A stretch of DNA of 16,244 nt from JAXIPB01 sp045403155. Lineage in GTDB: Bacteria > Actinomycetota > Actinomycetes > Mycobacteriales > Micromonosporaceae. The stretch lies in contig JAXIPB010000285.1 of the NCBI GenBank assembly GCA_045403155.1, positions 1 to 16,244 of the forward strand. Reading direction: 5' to 3'. The translations under genes were made by a program, and so were the position numbers. The notes under the pieces are model-generated. The model did not search any database, was not told where the DNA came from, and was given only the letters and a program-made list of their open reading frames with translations. Shown here piece after piece: positions 1 to 6,286 of the stretch (positions are counted from its first letter, which is position 1; the number at the start of each line of letters is the position of its first letter).

Positions 1-51
1 ACCGTCGCCAAAAGGCGCCGATCATGACCTCCAGGTCATGATCGGCGCCTT
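1..51 (-). repeat. Palindromic repeat, copy 1 (reverse orientation)
   Basis: Seen directly: perfect 19-bp arms at 12-30 and 33-51 around a CC centre (arm AAGGCGCCGATCATGACCT). The AAAA and CGTCGCC to the left match, on the other strand, the TTTTGCGACGG that follows the hairpin in copy 3 (15754-15826). The CC centre, against GG in copies 2 and 3, also shows that this copy is reversed. The satellite element seen in other copies would lie left of position 1, outside the window. It may act as a terminator for whatever gene precedes dnaK, but its T-tract would face left. Confidence 0.85.
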
Positions 52-69
52 GGGTTTGGGGTGGCTAAG

Positions 70-90
70 CTTGCGTGTGGCAGACTCAAC
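70..90. promoter_or_regulatory. HAIR operator 1 of dnaK (HspR-binding inverted repeat)
   Basis: CTTGCGT-N7-ACTCAAC, compared with the known HspR box CTTGAGT-N7-ACTCAAG: 6/7 in each half-site. It lies just upstream of the -35 hexamer. Its centre is 52 bp, about five helical turns, from HAIR 2, so two HspR dimers could sit on the same DNA face. The HspR function is inferred from the consensus and from hspR being in the same operon. Confidence 0.75.
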
Positions 91-95
91 CCCGC

Positions 96-124
96 TTGAC
101 ATCGGGACATCCCGTGGCAACATT
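96..124 (+). promoter_or_regulatory. Predicted dnaK operon promoter
   Basis: A consensus -35 TTGACA at 96-101 is followed after 16-17 nt by a weak -10 (CAACAT/AACATT, 118-124). The -10 overlaps the left half of HAIR 2, so HspR bound there would block RNA polymerase. The resulting leader would be about 55 nt. The -35 is clear; the -10 assignment is approximate. Confidence 0.6.
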
Positions 125-142
125 GAGTCTGGTTCGCTCAAC
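122..142. promoter_or_regulatory. HAIR operator 2 of dnaK (HspR-binding inverted repeat)
   Basis: ATTGAGT-N7-GCTCAAC at 122-142; each half-site has six or five matches to CTTGAGT-N7-ACTCAAG. It sits over the presumed -10 and transcription start region. Together with HAIR 1 it brackets the promoter, as is typical of HspR-repressed dnaK operons in actinobacteria. Confidence 0.8.
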
Positions 143-186
143 TTAGCGGGCGGGCCCGCAGACCACAGACGTTGGAGGAAGAGAAC

Positions 187-2022
187 ATGGCACGTGCGGT
201 CGGCATCGACCTGGGCACGACGAACTCAGTGGTGAGCGTGCTCGAGGGCGGCGAGCCCACAGTCATCGCGAACGCCGAGGGTTCCCGCACCACGCCGTCG
301 ATCGTCGCGTTCGCCAAGAATGGCGAGGTGCTGGTCGGCGAGGTGGCCAAGCGCCAGGCGGTCACGAACCCGGACCGGACGATCCGCTCCGTGAAGCGGG
401 AGATGGGCTCGCACTGGTCCGTCGACATCGACGGGAAGAAGTACACCGCGCAGGAGATCTCCGCGCGCGTACTCATGAAGCTCAAGCGCGACGCGGAGGC
501 GTACCTCGGCGAGACCATTGCCGACGCGGTGATCACCGTCCCGGCCTACTTCAACGACGCTCAGCGCCAGGCCACCAAAGAGGCCGGGGAGATCGCAGGC
601 TTCAATGTGCTCCGCATCATCAACGAGCCGACCGCGGCCGCGCTGGCGTACGGCCTCGACAAGGGGTCGAAGGAACAGACCGTCCTCGTGTTCGACCTCG
701 GCGGCGGAACGTTCGATGTTTCGCTCCTTGAGCTCGCCGAGGGCGTCATCGAGGTCAAGGCCACGAGCGGCGACAACCATCTCGGCGGGGATGACTGGGA
801 TGAGCGGATCATGGATCACCTCGTGAAGACCTTCCGTGGGCAGTACGGTATCGATCTCGGCCAGGACAAGATGGCCATGCAGCGACTCAGGGAGGCCGCG
901 GAGAAGGCGAAGATTGAGCTCTCCGCCGCCACGACGAGCAGCATCAACCTGCCCTATATCACCGCGGGGCCGTCCGGTCCGCTGCACCTCGATGTGAACC
1001 TGACCCGGGCGGAATTCCAGCGCATGACGCAGGACCTGCTCGACCGCTGCAAGGGCCCGTTCGAGCAGGCGATCAAGGACGCCGGGATCAAGCTCGCGAA
1101 CGTGGATCACGTGATCCTCGTCGGCGGATCGACCCGCATGCCTGCCGTGACCGAACTGGTCAAGTCGCTCACCGGCAAGGAGCCCAACAAGGGTGTGAAC
1201 CCCGACGAGGTCGTCGCCGTGGGTGCCGCGCTCCAGGCTGGCGTGCTCAAGGGCGAGGTCAAGGACGTTCTGCTCCTTGACGTCACCCCGCTGAGCCTCG
1301 GGATCGAGACCAAGGGCGGCATCTTCACGAAGCTCATCGAGCGCAACACGACAATCCCGACCAAGCGATCGGAGATCTTCACAACGGCCGATGACAACCA
1401 GCCGTCGGTACTGATCCAGGTCTTCCAGGGCGAGCGCGACATCGCGGCGTACAACAAGAAGCTCGGCACGTTCGAGCTGACCGGCATCCCGCCGGCGCCG
1501 CGGGGCGTTCCCCAGGTCGAGGTCACGTTCGACATCGACGCGAATGGCATCGTGCACGTGTCCGCGAAGGACCTCGGCACCGGCAAGGAGCAGTCGATGA
1601 CGATCACCGGCGGCTCCGCGCTGCCGAAGGACGACATCGACCGCATGATGCGCGACGCCCAGGACCACGCGGACGAGGACCGGCAGCGGCGCGAGGACGC
1701 GGAGACGCGCAACATCGCCGAGGCGCTCCAGTGGCAGACCGAGAAGTTCCTGGCCGAGAGCGGCGACAAGCTACCCCAGAGCGCTAAGGACGAGGTCAAC
1801 GAGGCGCTCTCGGATCTGCGCGGCGCGCTGGGTGGCTCGGACATCGAGCGCATCAAGTCGGCGCATGAGCACCTCGCCCAGGTCGCCCAGAAGGCAGGCA
1901 CCATGCTCTATGGCACTGGGGAAGCGACCGCTGGCGCCGGCGAGCCCGGTGGACCGGGATCCGCGCCGGGCGCGGAGGACGTCGTCGATGCCGAGGTTGT
2001 CGACGAGGACGATAAGAAGTGA
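187..2022 (+). CDS. dnaK: Molecular chaperone DnaK (Hsp70)
   Basis: ATP-driven cytosolic chaperone that binds exposed hydrophobic segments of client proteins, with DnaJ and GrpE as co-chaperones. 611 residues, the length of Gram-positive DnaK proteins that lack the extra nucleotide-domain loop. Visible: N-terminal phosphate loop GIDLGTTNS (residues 6-14), INEPTAAALAYG, the DLGGGTFDVS phosphate-2 segment, the interdomain linker DVLLLDVTPLSLGIET (about 360-375), the substrate-binding domain, a helical lid and an acidic C-terminal tail ending EDDKK. Start: ATG at 187 with GGAGGAAG at 174-181. An in-frame TTG at 172 lies before that ribosome site and is rejected. First gene of the dnaK-grpE-dnaJ-hspR operon, driven by a promoter between two HAIR operators and so probably HspR-repressed. 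In known systems DnaK itself acts as HspR co-repressor. Confidence 0.98.
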   Translation: MARAVGIDLGTTNSVVSVLEGGEPTVIANAEGSRTTPSIVAFAKNGEVLVGEVAKRQAVTNPDRTIRSVKREMGSHWSVDIDGKKYTAQEISARVLMKLKRDAEAYLGETIADAVITVPAYFNDAQRQATKEAGEIAGFNVLRIINEPTAAALAYGLDKGSKEQTVLVFDLGGGTFDVSLLELAEGVIEVKATSGDNHLGGDDWDERIMDHLVKTFRGQYGIDLGQDKMAMQRLREAAEKAKIELSAATTSSINLPYITAGPSGPLHLDVNLTRAEFQRMTQDLLDRCKGPFEQAIKDAGIKLANVDHVILVGGSTRMPAVTELVKSLTGKEPNKGVNPDEVVAVGAALQAGVLKGEVKDVLLLDVTPLSLGIETKGGIFTKLIERNTTIPTKRSEIFTTADDNQPSVLIQVFQGERDIAAYNKKLGTFELTGIPPAPRGVPQVEVTFDIDANGIVHVSAKDLGTGKEQSMTITGGSALPKDDIDRMMRDAQDHADEDRQRREDAETRNIAEALQWQTEKFLAESGDKLPQSAKDEVNEALSDLRGALGGSDIERIKSAHEHLAQVAQKAGTMLYGTGEATAGAGEPGGPGSAPGAEDVVDAEVVDEDDKK

Positions 2023-2930
2023 CCGATGACGCGCGTGAGGCCGGCCGGGGGGAGCACCCCCGGCCGGCCCGGGAGCAGGTTGTGATCAGAGACAAGCGCA
2101 AGATCGAGACGTCCGGCCGTCCGAAGATCCCCGGCCCGGGGCAGACGGGCGCGCAACCCGCGGAAGTGGGCCACGAAGCCGATGGCAAACCGGCAGACCA
2201 TGACGACCCCGTCGTGGTAGGCCGCAAGAAACCGACGCCGGCCGGGCAGGCATCTGGGGAGCCGACGATTGGCCAGCCGGGTACGCCCGTGGCTGGCGCG
2301 AAGACCGTTCTCGGCGCGGCTGAGGCCAAGGGCGGTTCGACATCCGAACAGACCCGGCCCGCGGATGCCGGCGCTACGGCATCGGGTGAGCGGGCTCGGG
2401 AAACCGCGGCGCGTGATGAAACCACCGCCCGGGACGAGACGACCACCCGCGATGAGACACCGTCGAAGTCCGCGGCTGGCGCCCCGGCCGCGATCGGCGC
2501 GGAGCTCGAAGCCCTCAGGTCTGAATTGGACGAACGTCTGCGGGACCTACAGCGGGTTACCGCCGAGTACGCGAACTACCGCAAGCGGGTCGAGCGAGAC
2601 CGCGGCGCCATGGCGGAGCAGGCGATCGCCCTGGTGATCAGCGCCCTGCTGCCGGTCCTGGATGACCTCGACCGCGCGCGGGAGCACGGCGACCTCGTCG
2701 GGCCGTTCGCGGCAATGGCGGAGCAACTCAACGCGGCCCTGGCGAAGTTCGGCCTGACCGGATTTGGCGAGCCGGGCGACGCGTTCGACCCGACCCGGCA
2801 TGAGGCGGTGGCGCACGAGACGTCGGCTGAGGTCACGGAGCCGACCTGCGTCTCCGTCATGCGCCGCGGCTACCTGCTCGGCGAGCGTCTGCTGCGCGCG
2901 GCACTGGTCGCGGTGGCAGATCCAGAATGA
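2019..2930 (+). CDS. grpE: Nucleotide exchange factor GrpE
   Basis: Releases ADP from DnaK. 303 residues, longer than the usual ~200 because of a disordered Ala/Pro/Thr/Asp-rich N-terminus of about 160 residues with a short ARDETT-type repeat (roughly residues 130-148). The conserved GrpE part starts near residue 160: a coiled-coil helix (ELEALRSELDERLRDL...YANYRKRVERD), then the beta-domain signature FDPTRHEAVAH and VMRRGYLLGERLLRAALV. The GTG start at 2019 overlaps the dnaK stop (GTGA), which suggests translational coupling; the N-terminus MTDD...EQVVIRDKRKI resembles what I recall of mycobacterial GrpE. An alternative GTG at 2082 has a decent GGGAG at 2071-2075. A strong hairpin (2039-2069) occupies codons 7-17. 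Confidence 0.95.
   Translation: MTDDAREAGRGEHPRPAREQVVIRDKRKIETSGRPKIPGPGQTGAQPAEVGHEADGKPADHDDPVVVGRKKPTPAGQASGEPTIGQPGTPVAGAKTVLGAAEAKGGSTSEQTRPADAGATASGERARETAARDETTARDETTTRDETPSKSAAGAPAAIGAELEALRSELDERLRDLQRVTAEYANYRKRVERDRGAMAEQAIALVISALLPVLDDLDRAREHGDLVGPFAAMAEQLNAALAKFGLTGFGEPGDAFDPTRHEAVAHETSAEVTEPTCVSVMRRGYLLGERLLRAALVAVADPE
2039..2069 (+). other. Very stable GC stem-loop at the dnaK/grpE junction
   Basis: Perfect 13-bp GC-only arms at 2039-2051 and 2057-2069 (GGCCGGCCGGGGG and its complement) around the loop GAGCA. It starts 17 nt after the dnaK stop. If grpE starts at 2019 it lies in codons 7-17; if grpE starts at 2082 it is intergenic. No T-tract follows, so it is not a classical terminator. 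It could lower downstream expression relative to dnaK or protect the dnaK mRNA 3' end; this is inference. Confidence 0.75.
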
Positions 2931-3045
2931 TGATCGCGGTCTATCGGCGGCGCCCGGTACGCGCACATCGGTTGGAATCCAGCCGCGACCGTACAGAGGT
3001 GTGGCCGATGCGATCGGCGCTTTGCTCAGCGGCGGGAGGTGACGC

Positions 3046-4266
3046 TTGAGTTCCAAGGACTGGCTGGAAAAGGACTTCTACGCGGTCCTCTCGGTCCCCA
3101 AGACAGCCTCCGCCGACGAGATCAAGAAGGCGTACCGGCGACTCGCCCGGGAACTCCACCCTGACCACAATCCGGGTAATCCTGACGCCGAGGAGCGGTT
3201 CAAGGCCGTCTCCGAGGCGTACGACGTTCTCTCCGACGAGCAAAAGCGCCGGGAGTACGACGAGATGCGCTCCCTCTTCGGCGCCGGGGCCTTCCGGCGA
3301 AGTGCGCGAGCCGGGGAGCAGAGCCCGTTCGACCTGAGCGATTTCCTCGGTCCTCAGGGGGCCAACGCCGGCAGCGACCAGCGGTTCGGCGGCGCGGGCT
3401 TCACCGACCTGTTCGGCACCATCTTCGGCGGCGGCGCCCGCGGAGGTGGGCGTCGCGGCCCGCAGCGCGGCCGCGACGTCGAGGCAGAGGTGACGCTCGA
3501 TTTCGCGGACGCGGTGCACGGGGCGACCCTCCCGATCACGCTGCGGGCGCCGGGCATCTGCGATACGTGCCATGGCAACGGGGCGAAGCCCGGTACCAAG
3601 CCCCGGCCATGTCCGGTGTGCCACGGGTCGGGTTTGGTCACCTCGAACCAGGGCGCTTTTTCCTTCTCGGAGCCCTGCCGCGAGTGTCAGGGGGTCGGGA
3701 CGGTCGTCGACGAGAAGTGTCCGGAGTGCCGTGGCACCGGCGGGGTCACCAAGACCCGTACGCTCAACGTCCGGATCCCGCCGGGCGTCGCCGACGGTCA
3801 GCGGATCCGTCTGGCCGGTCGGGGGGAACCGGGCGAACGCGGCGGTCCCGCGGGCGACCTGCACCTGCTCGTGAAGGTGCGTTCCGACGCCATCTTCGGG
3901 CGGGATGGTGACGATCTGACGATCACCGTGCCGATCAGCTTTGCGGAGGCCGTGCTCGGCACCGACCTGCGGGTGCCCACACTGGACGGTGCGGTGACGC
4001 TGCGGGTCGCGCCCGGCACGCCGAGCGGGCGAACGCTACGGGTGCGCAACCGCGGAGTACCGCGGCGCGATGGCGGCCTCGGCGATCTGCTCGTGACCAT
4101 CGAGGTCGATGTGCCCTCGGGGCTGTCGACGGAGGCTCGCAAGGCCCTCGAGGAGTACATGACGCATGCGCCGGCGCCGGCTCGTTCGGCAATCGACGAG
4201 ATGGTACGAAGGCACGAGTTCCGCGGCAGCCACGCGCGGCCCGACCTCGGCGGTGATCTGCGATGA
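3046..4266 (+). CDS. dnaJ: Chaperone DnaJ (Hsp40, type I)
   Basis: Stimulates DnaK ATPase and delivers clients. 406 residues. Domain order: J-domain (about 8-75) with the HPD motif at 38-40; a Gly/Phe-rich linker (GGAGFTDLFGTIFGGGARGGG); a cysteine-rich zinc region with four CxxCxGxG motifs (CDTCHGNG, CPVCHGSG, CRECQGVG, CPECRGTG); and the C-terminal client-binding/dimerisation domain. The start is TTG at 3046, supported by GGGAGGTGA (3034-3042) six bases upstream and by the MSSKDWLEKDFY N-terminus typical of actinobacterial DnaJ1. A 115-bp spacer without a convincing promoter separates it from grpE. Its stop overlaps the hspR start (ATGA). Confidence 0.97.
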   Translation: MSSKDWLEKDFYAVLSVPKTASADEIKKAYRRLARELHPDHNPGNPDAEERFKAVSEAYDVLSDEQKRREYDEMRSLFGAGAFRRSARAGEQSPFDLSDFLGPQGANAGSDQRFGGAGFTDLFGTIFGGGARGGGRRGPQRGRDVEAEVTLDFADAVHGATLPITLRAPGICDTCHGNGAKPGTKPRPCPVCHGSGLVTSNQGAFSFSEPCRECQGVGTVVDEKCPECRGTGGVTKTRTLNVRIPPGVADGQRIRLAGRGEPGERGGPAGDLHLLVKVRSDAIFGRDGDDLTITVPISFAEAVLGTDLRVPTLDGAVTLRVAPGTPSGRTLRVRNRGVPRRDGGLGDLLVTIEVDVPSGLSTEARKALEEYMTHAPAPARSAIDEMVRRHEFRGSHARPDLGGDLR

Positions 4267-4724
4267 ACCCCCTTCACGGCTTCGCGAACGAGGCACACCA
4301 GCAGGGCTTCTTCGTCGACGTGCAGACCGATGACGCCAAGGTCCTGATCATCTCAGTCGCGGCGCGCATGGCGGGTCTGCACCCACAGACGCTTCGGCAG
4401 TACGACCGACTTGGTCTGGTCCAGCCCGGGCGCGCGACCGGTGGGGGCCGACGCTACAGCGCCCGTGACGTCGCGCTGCTCCGCGAAATCCAGCGACTGA
4501 GTCAGGACGACGGGGTGAACCTCGCCGGGATCAAACGGATCATCGAACTGGAGCATCTGACCTACGACCTGCAGCGGCGCGTCGACGACGCCGAGGCGGA
4601 GTTGGCCGCGGCCCAGCAGCGGCTTGCCCAGCTCGAGGCCTTGGCCTATCCGCGGCGCGACCTGGTGCCGACGCGACCGACGCCGACCGCGCTCGTCGTC
4701 TGGAAACCGCGCACCACCACCTAG
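4263..4724 (+). CDS. hspR: Heat-shock repressor HspR (MerR family)
   Basis: DNA-binding repressor of the dnaK operon and clpB in actinobacteria; it recognises HAIR boxes and uses DnaK as co-repressor in characterised species. 153 residues. The MerR-type winged helix-turn-helix spans about residues 28-95 (ISVAARMAGLHPQTLRQYDR, GGGRRYSARDVALLREIQRL, GVNLAGIKRIIELE), followed by a coiled coil (about 98-130) and the short hydrophobic tail ALVVWKP common to HspR. ATG at 4263 overlaps the dnaJ stop (ATGA), implying translational coupling. The N-terminal ~25 residues before VLIISVAA are longer than in some homologues, so an internal start cannot be excluded, but no better ribosome site is seen. Its targets are visible at 70-90, 122-142 and 7691-7711. 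Confidence 0.96.
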   Translation: MNPLHGFANEAHQQGFFVDVQTDDAKVLIISVAARMAGLHPQTLRQYDRLGLVQPGRATGGGRRYSARDVALLREIQRLSQDDGVNLAGIKRIIELEHLTYDLQRRVDDAEAELAAAQQRLAQLEALAYPRRDLVPTRPTPTALVVWKPRTTT

Positions 4725-4735
4725 CCCCCATTCAC

Positions 4736-4805
4736 CGCCGATCATGACCTGGAGGTCATGATCGGCGCGTTTTGACCGCGCCGGGCTCATGATCACGGCG
4801 ATCTT
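4736..4805 (+). repeat. Palindromic repeat, copy 2, probable terminator after hspR
   Basis: 15-bp perfect arms at 4736-4750 and 4753-4767 (CGCCGATCATGACCT) around GG, followed by CGTTTT. After a 19-nt spacer comes the satellite element TCATGATCACGGCGATCTT (4787-4805), also found beside copies 3 and 4. It begins 11 nt after the hspR stop and lies between convergent genes (hspR and the gene ending at 4831). The stem plus T-run fits a rho-independent terminator for the heat-shock operon. Confidence 0.85.
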
Positions 4806-4830
4806 GAAGGTGGCGGAACCGAGGCGCCAG

Positions 4831-5307
4831 CTAGTCGGTCGGGGTCCGGGGCCCTGGGATGGCGGCCGGCGTGCGAAGTCGCCGCGGGTGGCGTACGAGC
4901 CCGCCCTCGCACCACTCGCGGTAGTCGAAGAGTTCGGGCGCGGCGAGCAGGACCCTGGTGTTGTGGGCCCAGGTCTCCAACAGCTCATCGCCCTCATCCT
5001 CGGCCTGCTCGACCAGCTTGCGTAGCCGCCGCTTCGGGTGTGCCCGAAACCGCGTCCGGATCGCATCCGCGGCATATATGTAGAGGCAGTGCAGAGCGAA
5101 TCGCCGGGCCGGACAGTCGACGTCCAGAGCTATGTCAAGCAGCGTTCCCACCAACCGGTCGCCCGCCACCAGGAGGTCCCAGTCAGGCGGCATCGCCTGC
5201 AGTTTGACCATGTCCGGGTGGTACGCCCAGGCGCGCAGCTCCGCCGCGGTCGGGTCGACCGGATTCGCGAAGCCGCGGAATGCGACCTGTTGCAGGCTCA
5301 CGCTCAC
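4831..5307 (-). CDS. Conserved hypothetical protein
   Basis: 158 residues, function not recognised. No signal peptide, transmembrane segment or catalytic motif is evident. It looks like a soluble, mainly helical protein with many charged residues: AELRAWAYHPDMVKLQAMPPDWDLLVAG near the start, a DCPARRFALHCLYIYAADAIRTRFRAH block in the middle (about 64-90), and a basic/acidic helix RRLRKLVEQAEDEGDELLETWAHNTRVLL. The tail (after about 140) is Arg/Pro-rich and probably flexible. From memory, similar proteins occur in other actinobacteria, so it is likely a real gene. Two GTG codons compete as start (5307 and 5301); AGGAG at 5312-5316 is 4 nt from the first and 10 nt from the second. An 8-bp inverted repeat (5317-5350) lies just upstream. 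Confidence 0.75.
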   Translation of the reverse strand: MSVSLQQVAFRGFANPVDPTAAELRAWAYHPDMVKLQAMPPDWDLLVAGDRLVGTLLDIALDVDCPARRFALHCLYIYAADAIRTRFRAHPKRRLRKLVEQAEDEGDELLETWAHNTRVLLAAPELFDYREWCEGGLVRHPRRLRTPAAIPGPRTPTD

Positions 5308-5316
5308 CTAACTCCT

Positions 5317-5350
5317 GTACCAGCCGGGCTGGCGACAACGTAGCTGGTAC
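5317..5350. promoter_or_regulatory. Inverted repeat, possible operator
   Basis: GTACCAGC (5317-5324) and GCTGGTAC (5343-5350), perfect 8-bp arms with an 18-nt spacer, directly upstream of the ribosome site of the minus-strand gene ending at 4831. A -10-like TACGTT (minus strand, 5337-5342) falls at the edge of the spacer. It could be a repressor site or chance; no good -35 is seen. Confidence 0.35.
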
Positions 5351-5431
5351 CAATGGGACAAGGGAAGGGGCATTGTGTCATTTCTTCGTGAATTGTTATT
5401 CGTCGCGCATGGGGATCGCGGGGAGCCCGCG

Positions 5432-6220
5432 TCAGGACTGGATAGCACCCCCGTCGACGTTGATTCCCTGGCCGGTGATGCCTGGATTGTTGACACAGAA
5501 CCAGACGGCCTCGGCTACCTCGTCCACTGTGATCAAACGGCCTATCGGCTGCTTATCGGCGAGAATCTGCCGCGCGTCCTCGGCCGTACGACCCGTCTTG
5601 TCCATAATCGTCCGTACAGTCCCCTCGGTCATTGGCGTGTCCACATAGGCCGGGCAGATCGCGTTCACAGTCACGCCGGTGCGGGCGAGTTCAGCCGCGG
5701 CGGAGCGTACGAGTCCGAGCACGCCGTGCTTCGCGGCTGTGTAGGCCGCGATGTAGGGTTCGCCGCGTTTGGAGGAAATCGACGCGATGACCACGATCCG
5801 GCCATAGCCGGCGGCGGTCATGCCAGGCACCGATCGGCGCATGCAGCGGAACGGCGCGGTGAGATTGATGTCGAGCATTCGCTGCCACTCCGCGTCGCTG
5901 ATCCGATGAAGCGGCGCCGAGGTGCCTGCACCCGCGTTGGCGACCAGGATCTCGACCATCCCGAACTCCGACTCGACCGCGCCGAACACGTCGTCGACCG
6001 CGTGTGGATCGGTCAGGTCAGCCGGCACAACGAGCGTCGCCGATCTCGAGGACGTCACCTGGGTGCACAGGGCGGCCGTCTCCGCCAGTTCGACCTCGCT
6101 TCGCGCGACCAGCGCGACCCTGTGCCCGGCTCCGGCCAGCCTGACGGCGATGGCTCGACCGATTCCCCGTCCCGCCCCCGTCACGAGCGCGGTCCGCTGA
6201 GCACCGACCGGAGGCGTCAT
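5432..6220 (-). CDS. Short-chain dehydrogenase/reductase, FabG-like
   Basis: Classical SDR, NAD(P)-dependent oxidoreductase of a hydroxy/keto substrate; substrate unknown. Numbering from the upstream ATG at 6229 (265 aa): cofactor loop TGAGRGIG (17-24), NAG (98-100), and the complete catalytic set Asn122, Ser150, Tyr163, Lys167. The C-terminus (PIGRLITVDEVAEAVWFCVNN...GQGINVDGG) is typical of 3-hydroxyacyl or 3-hydroxybutyrate dehydrogenase-like members. I chose ATG 6220 because a -10-like TACGAT (6228-6233) lies exactly 7 nt before it, fitting a leaderless transcript. ATG 6229 would sit inside that hexamer, and neither start has a ribosome site. Upstream is a long imperfect inverted repeat (6240-6286). 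Confident in the family, not in the substrate. Confidence 0.93.
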   Translation of the reverse strand: MTPPVGAQRTALVTGAGRGIGRAIAVRLAGAGHRVALVARSEVELAETAALCTQVTSSRSATLVVPADLTDPHAVDDVFGAVESEFGMVEILVANAGAGTSAPLHRISDAEWQRMLDINLTAPFRCMRRSVPGMTAAGYGRIVVIASISSKRGEPYIAAYTAAKHGVLGLVRSAAAELARTGVTVNAICPAYVDTPMTEGTVRTIMDKTGRTAEDARQILADKQPIGRLITVDEVAEAVWFCVNNPGITGQGINVDGGAIQS

Positions 6221-6227
6221 CGTCAAC

Positions 6228-6233
6228 ATCGTA
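6228..6233 (-). promoter_or_regulatory. Possible -10 box for a leaderless SDR transcript
   Basis: On the minus strand, TACGAT (6233 to 6228) is followed by seven bases and then ATG (6220-6218). That spacing places transcription start at the A of the ATG, the common actinobacterial leaderless arrangement. No convincing -35 is seen. Confidence 0.4.
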
Positions 6234-6239
6234 CTTGCC

Positions 6240-6286
6240 GATCTTGGATTATTCCCGGTGCGTAGTGCCCAGAATCATCCAAGATC
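6240..6286. repeat. Long imperfect inverted repeat (possible terminator)
   Basis: GATCTTGGATTATTC (6240-6254) pairs with GAATCATCCAAGATC (6272-6286) at 14 of 15 positions, with a 17-nt loop. It straddles the stop codon of the minus-strand membrane protein (6275) and the promoter region of the next minus-strand gene, the SDR. It may terminate the membrane-protein transcript, although no T-tract follows, or serve as an operator for the SDR. Confidence 0.6.

Noticed and set aside
226..1668. 480-codon open frame on the minus strand, antisense to dnaK
   Set aside because: High-GC codon bias leaves the antisense frame open. The product has no recognisable fold and the sense strand encodes an unmistakable DnaK.
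2931..3045. Separate promoter for dnaJ in the 115-bp grpE-dnaJ gap
   Set aside because: No acceptable -35/-10 pair was found; only a small GCCGAT-GCG-ATCGGC palindrome (3004-3018) is present.
2941..3864. 307-codon minus-strand frame over dnaJ
   Set aside because: Antisense to conserved DnaJ domains, with no ribosome site or motif of its own.
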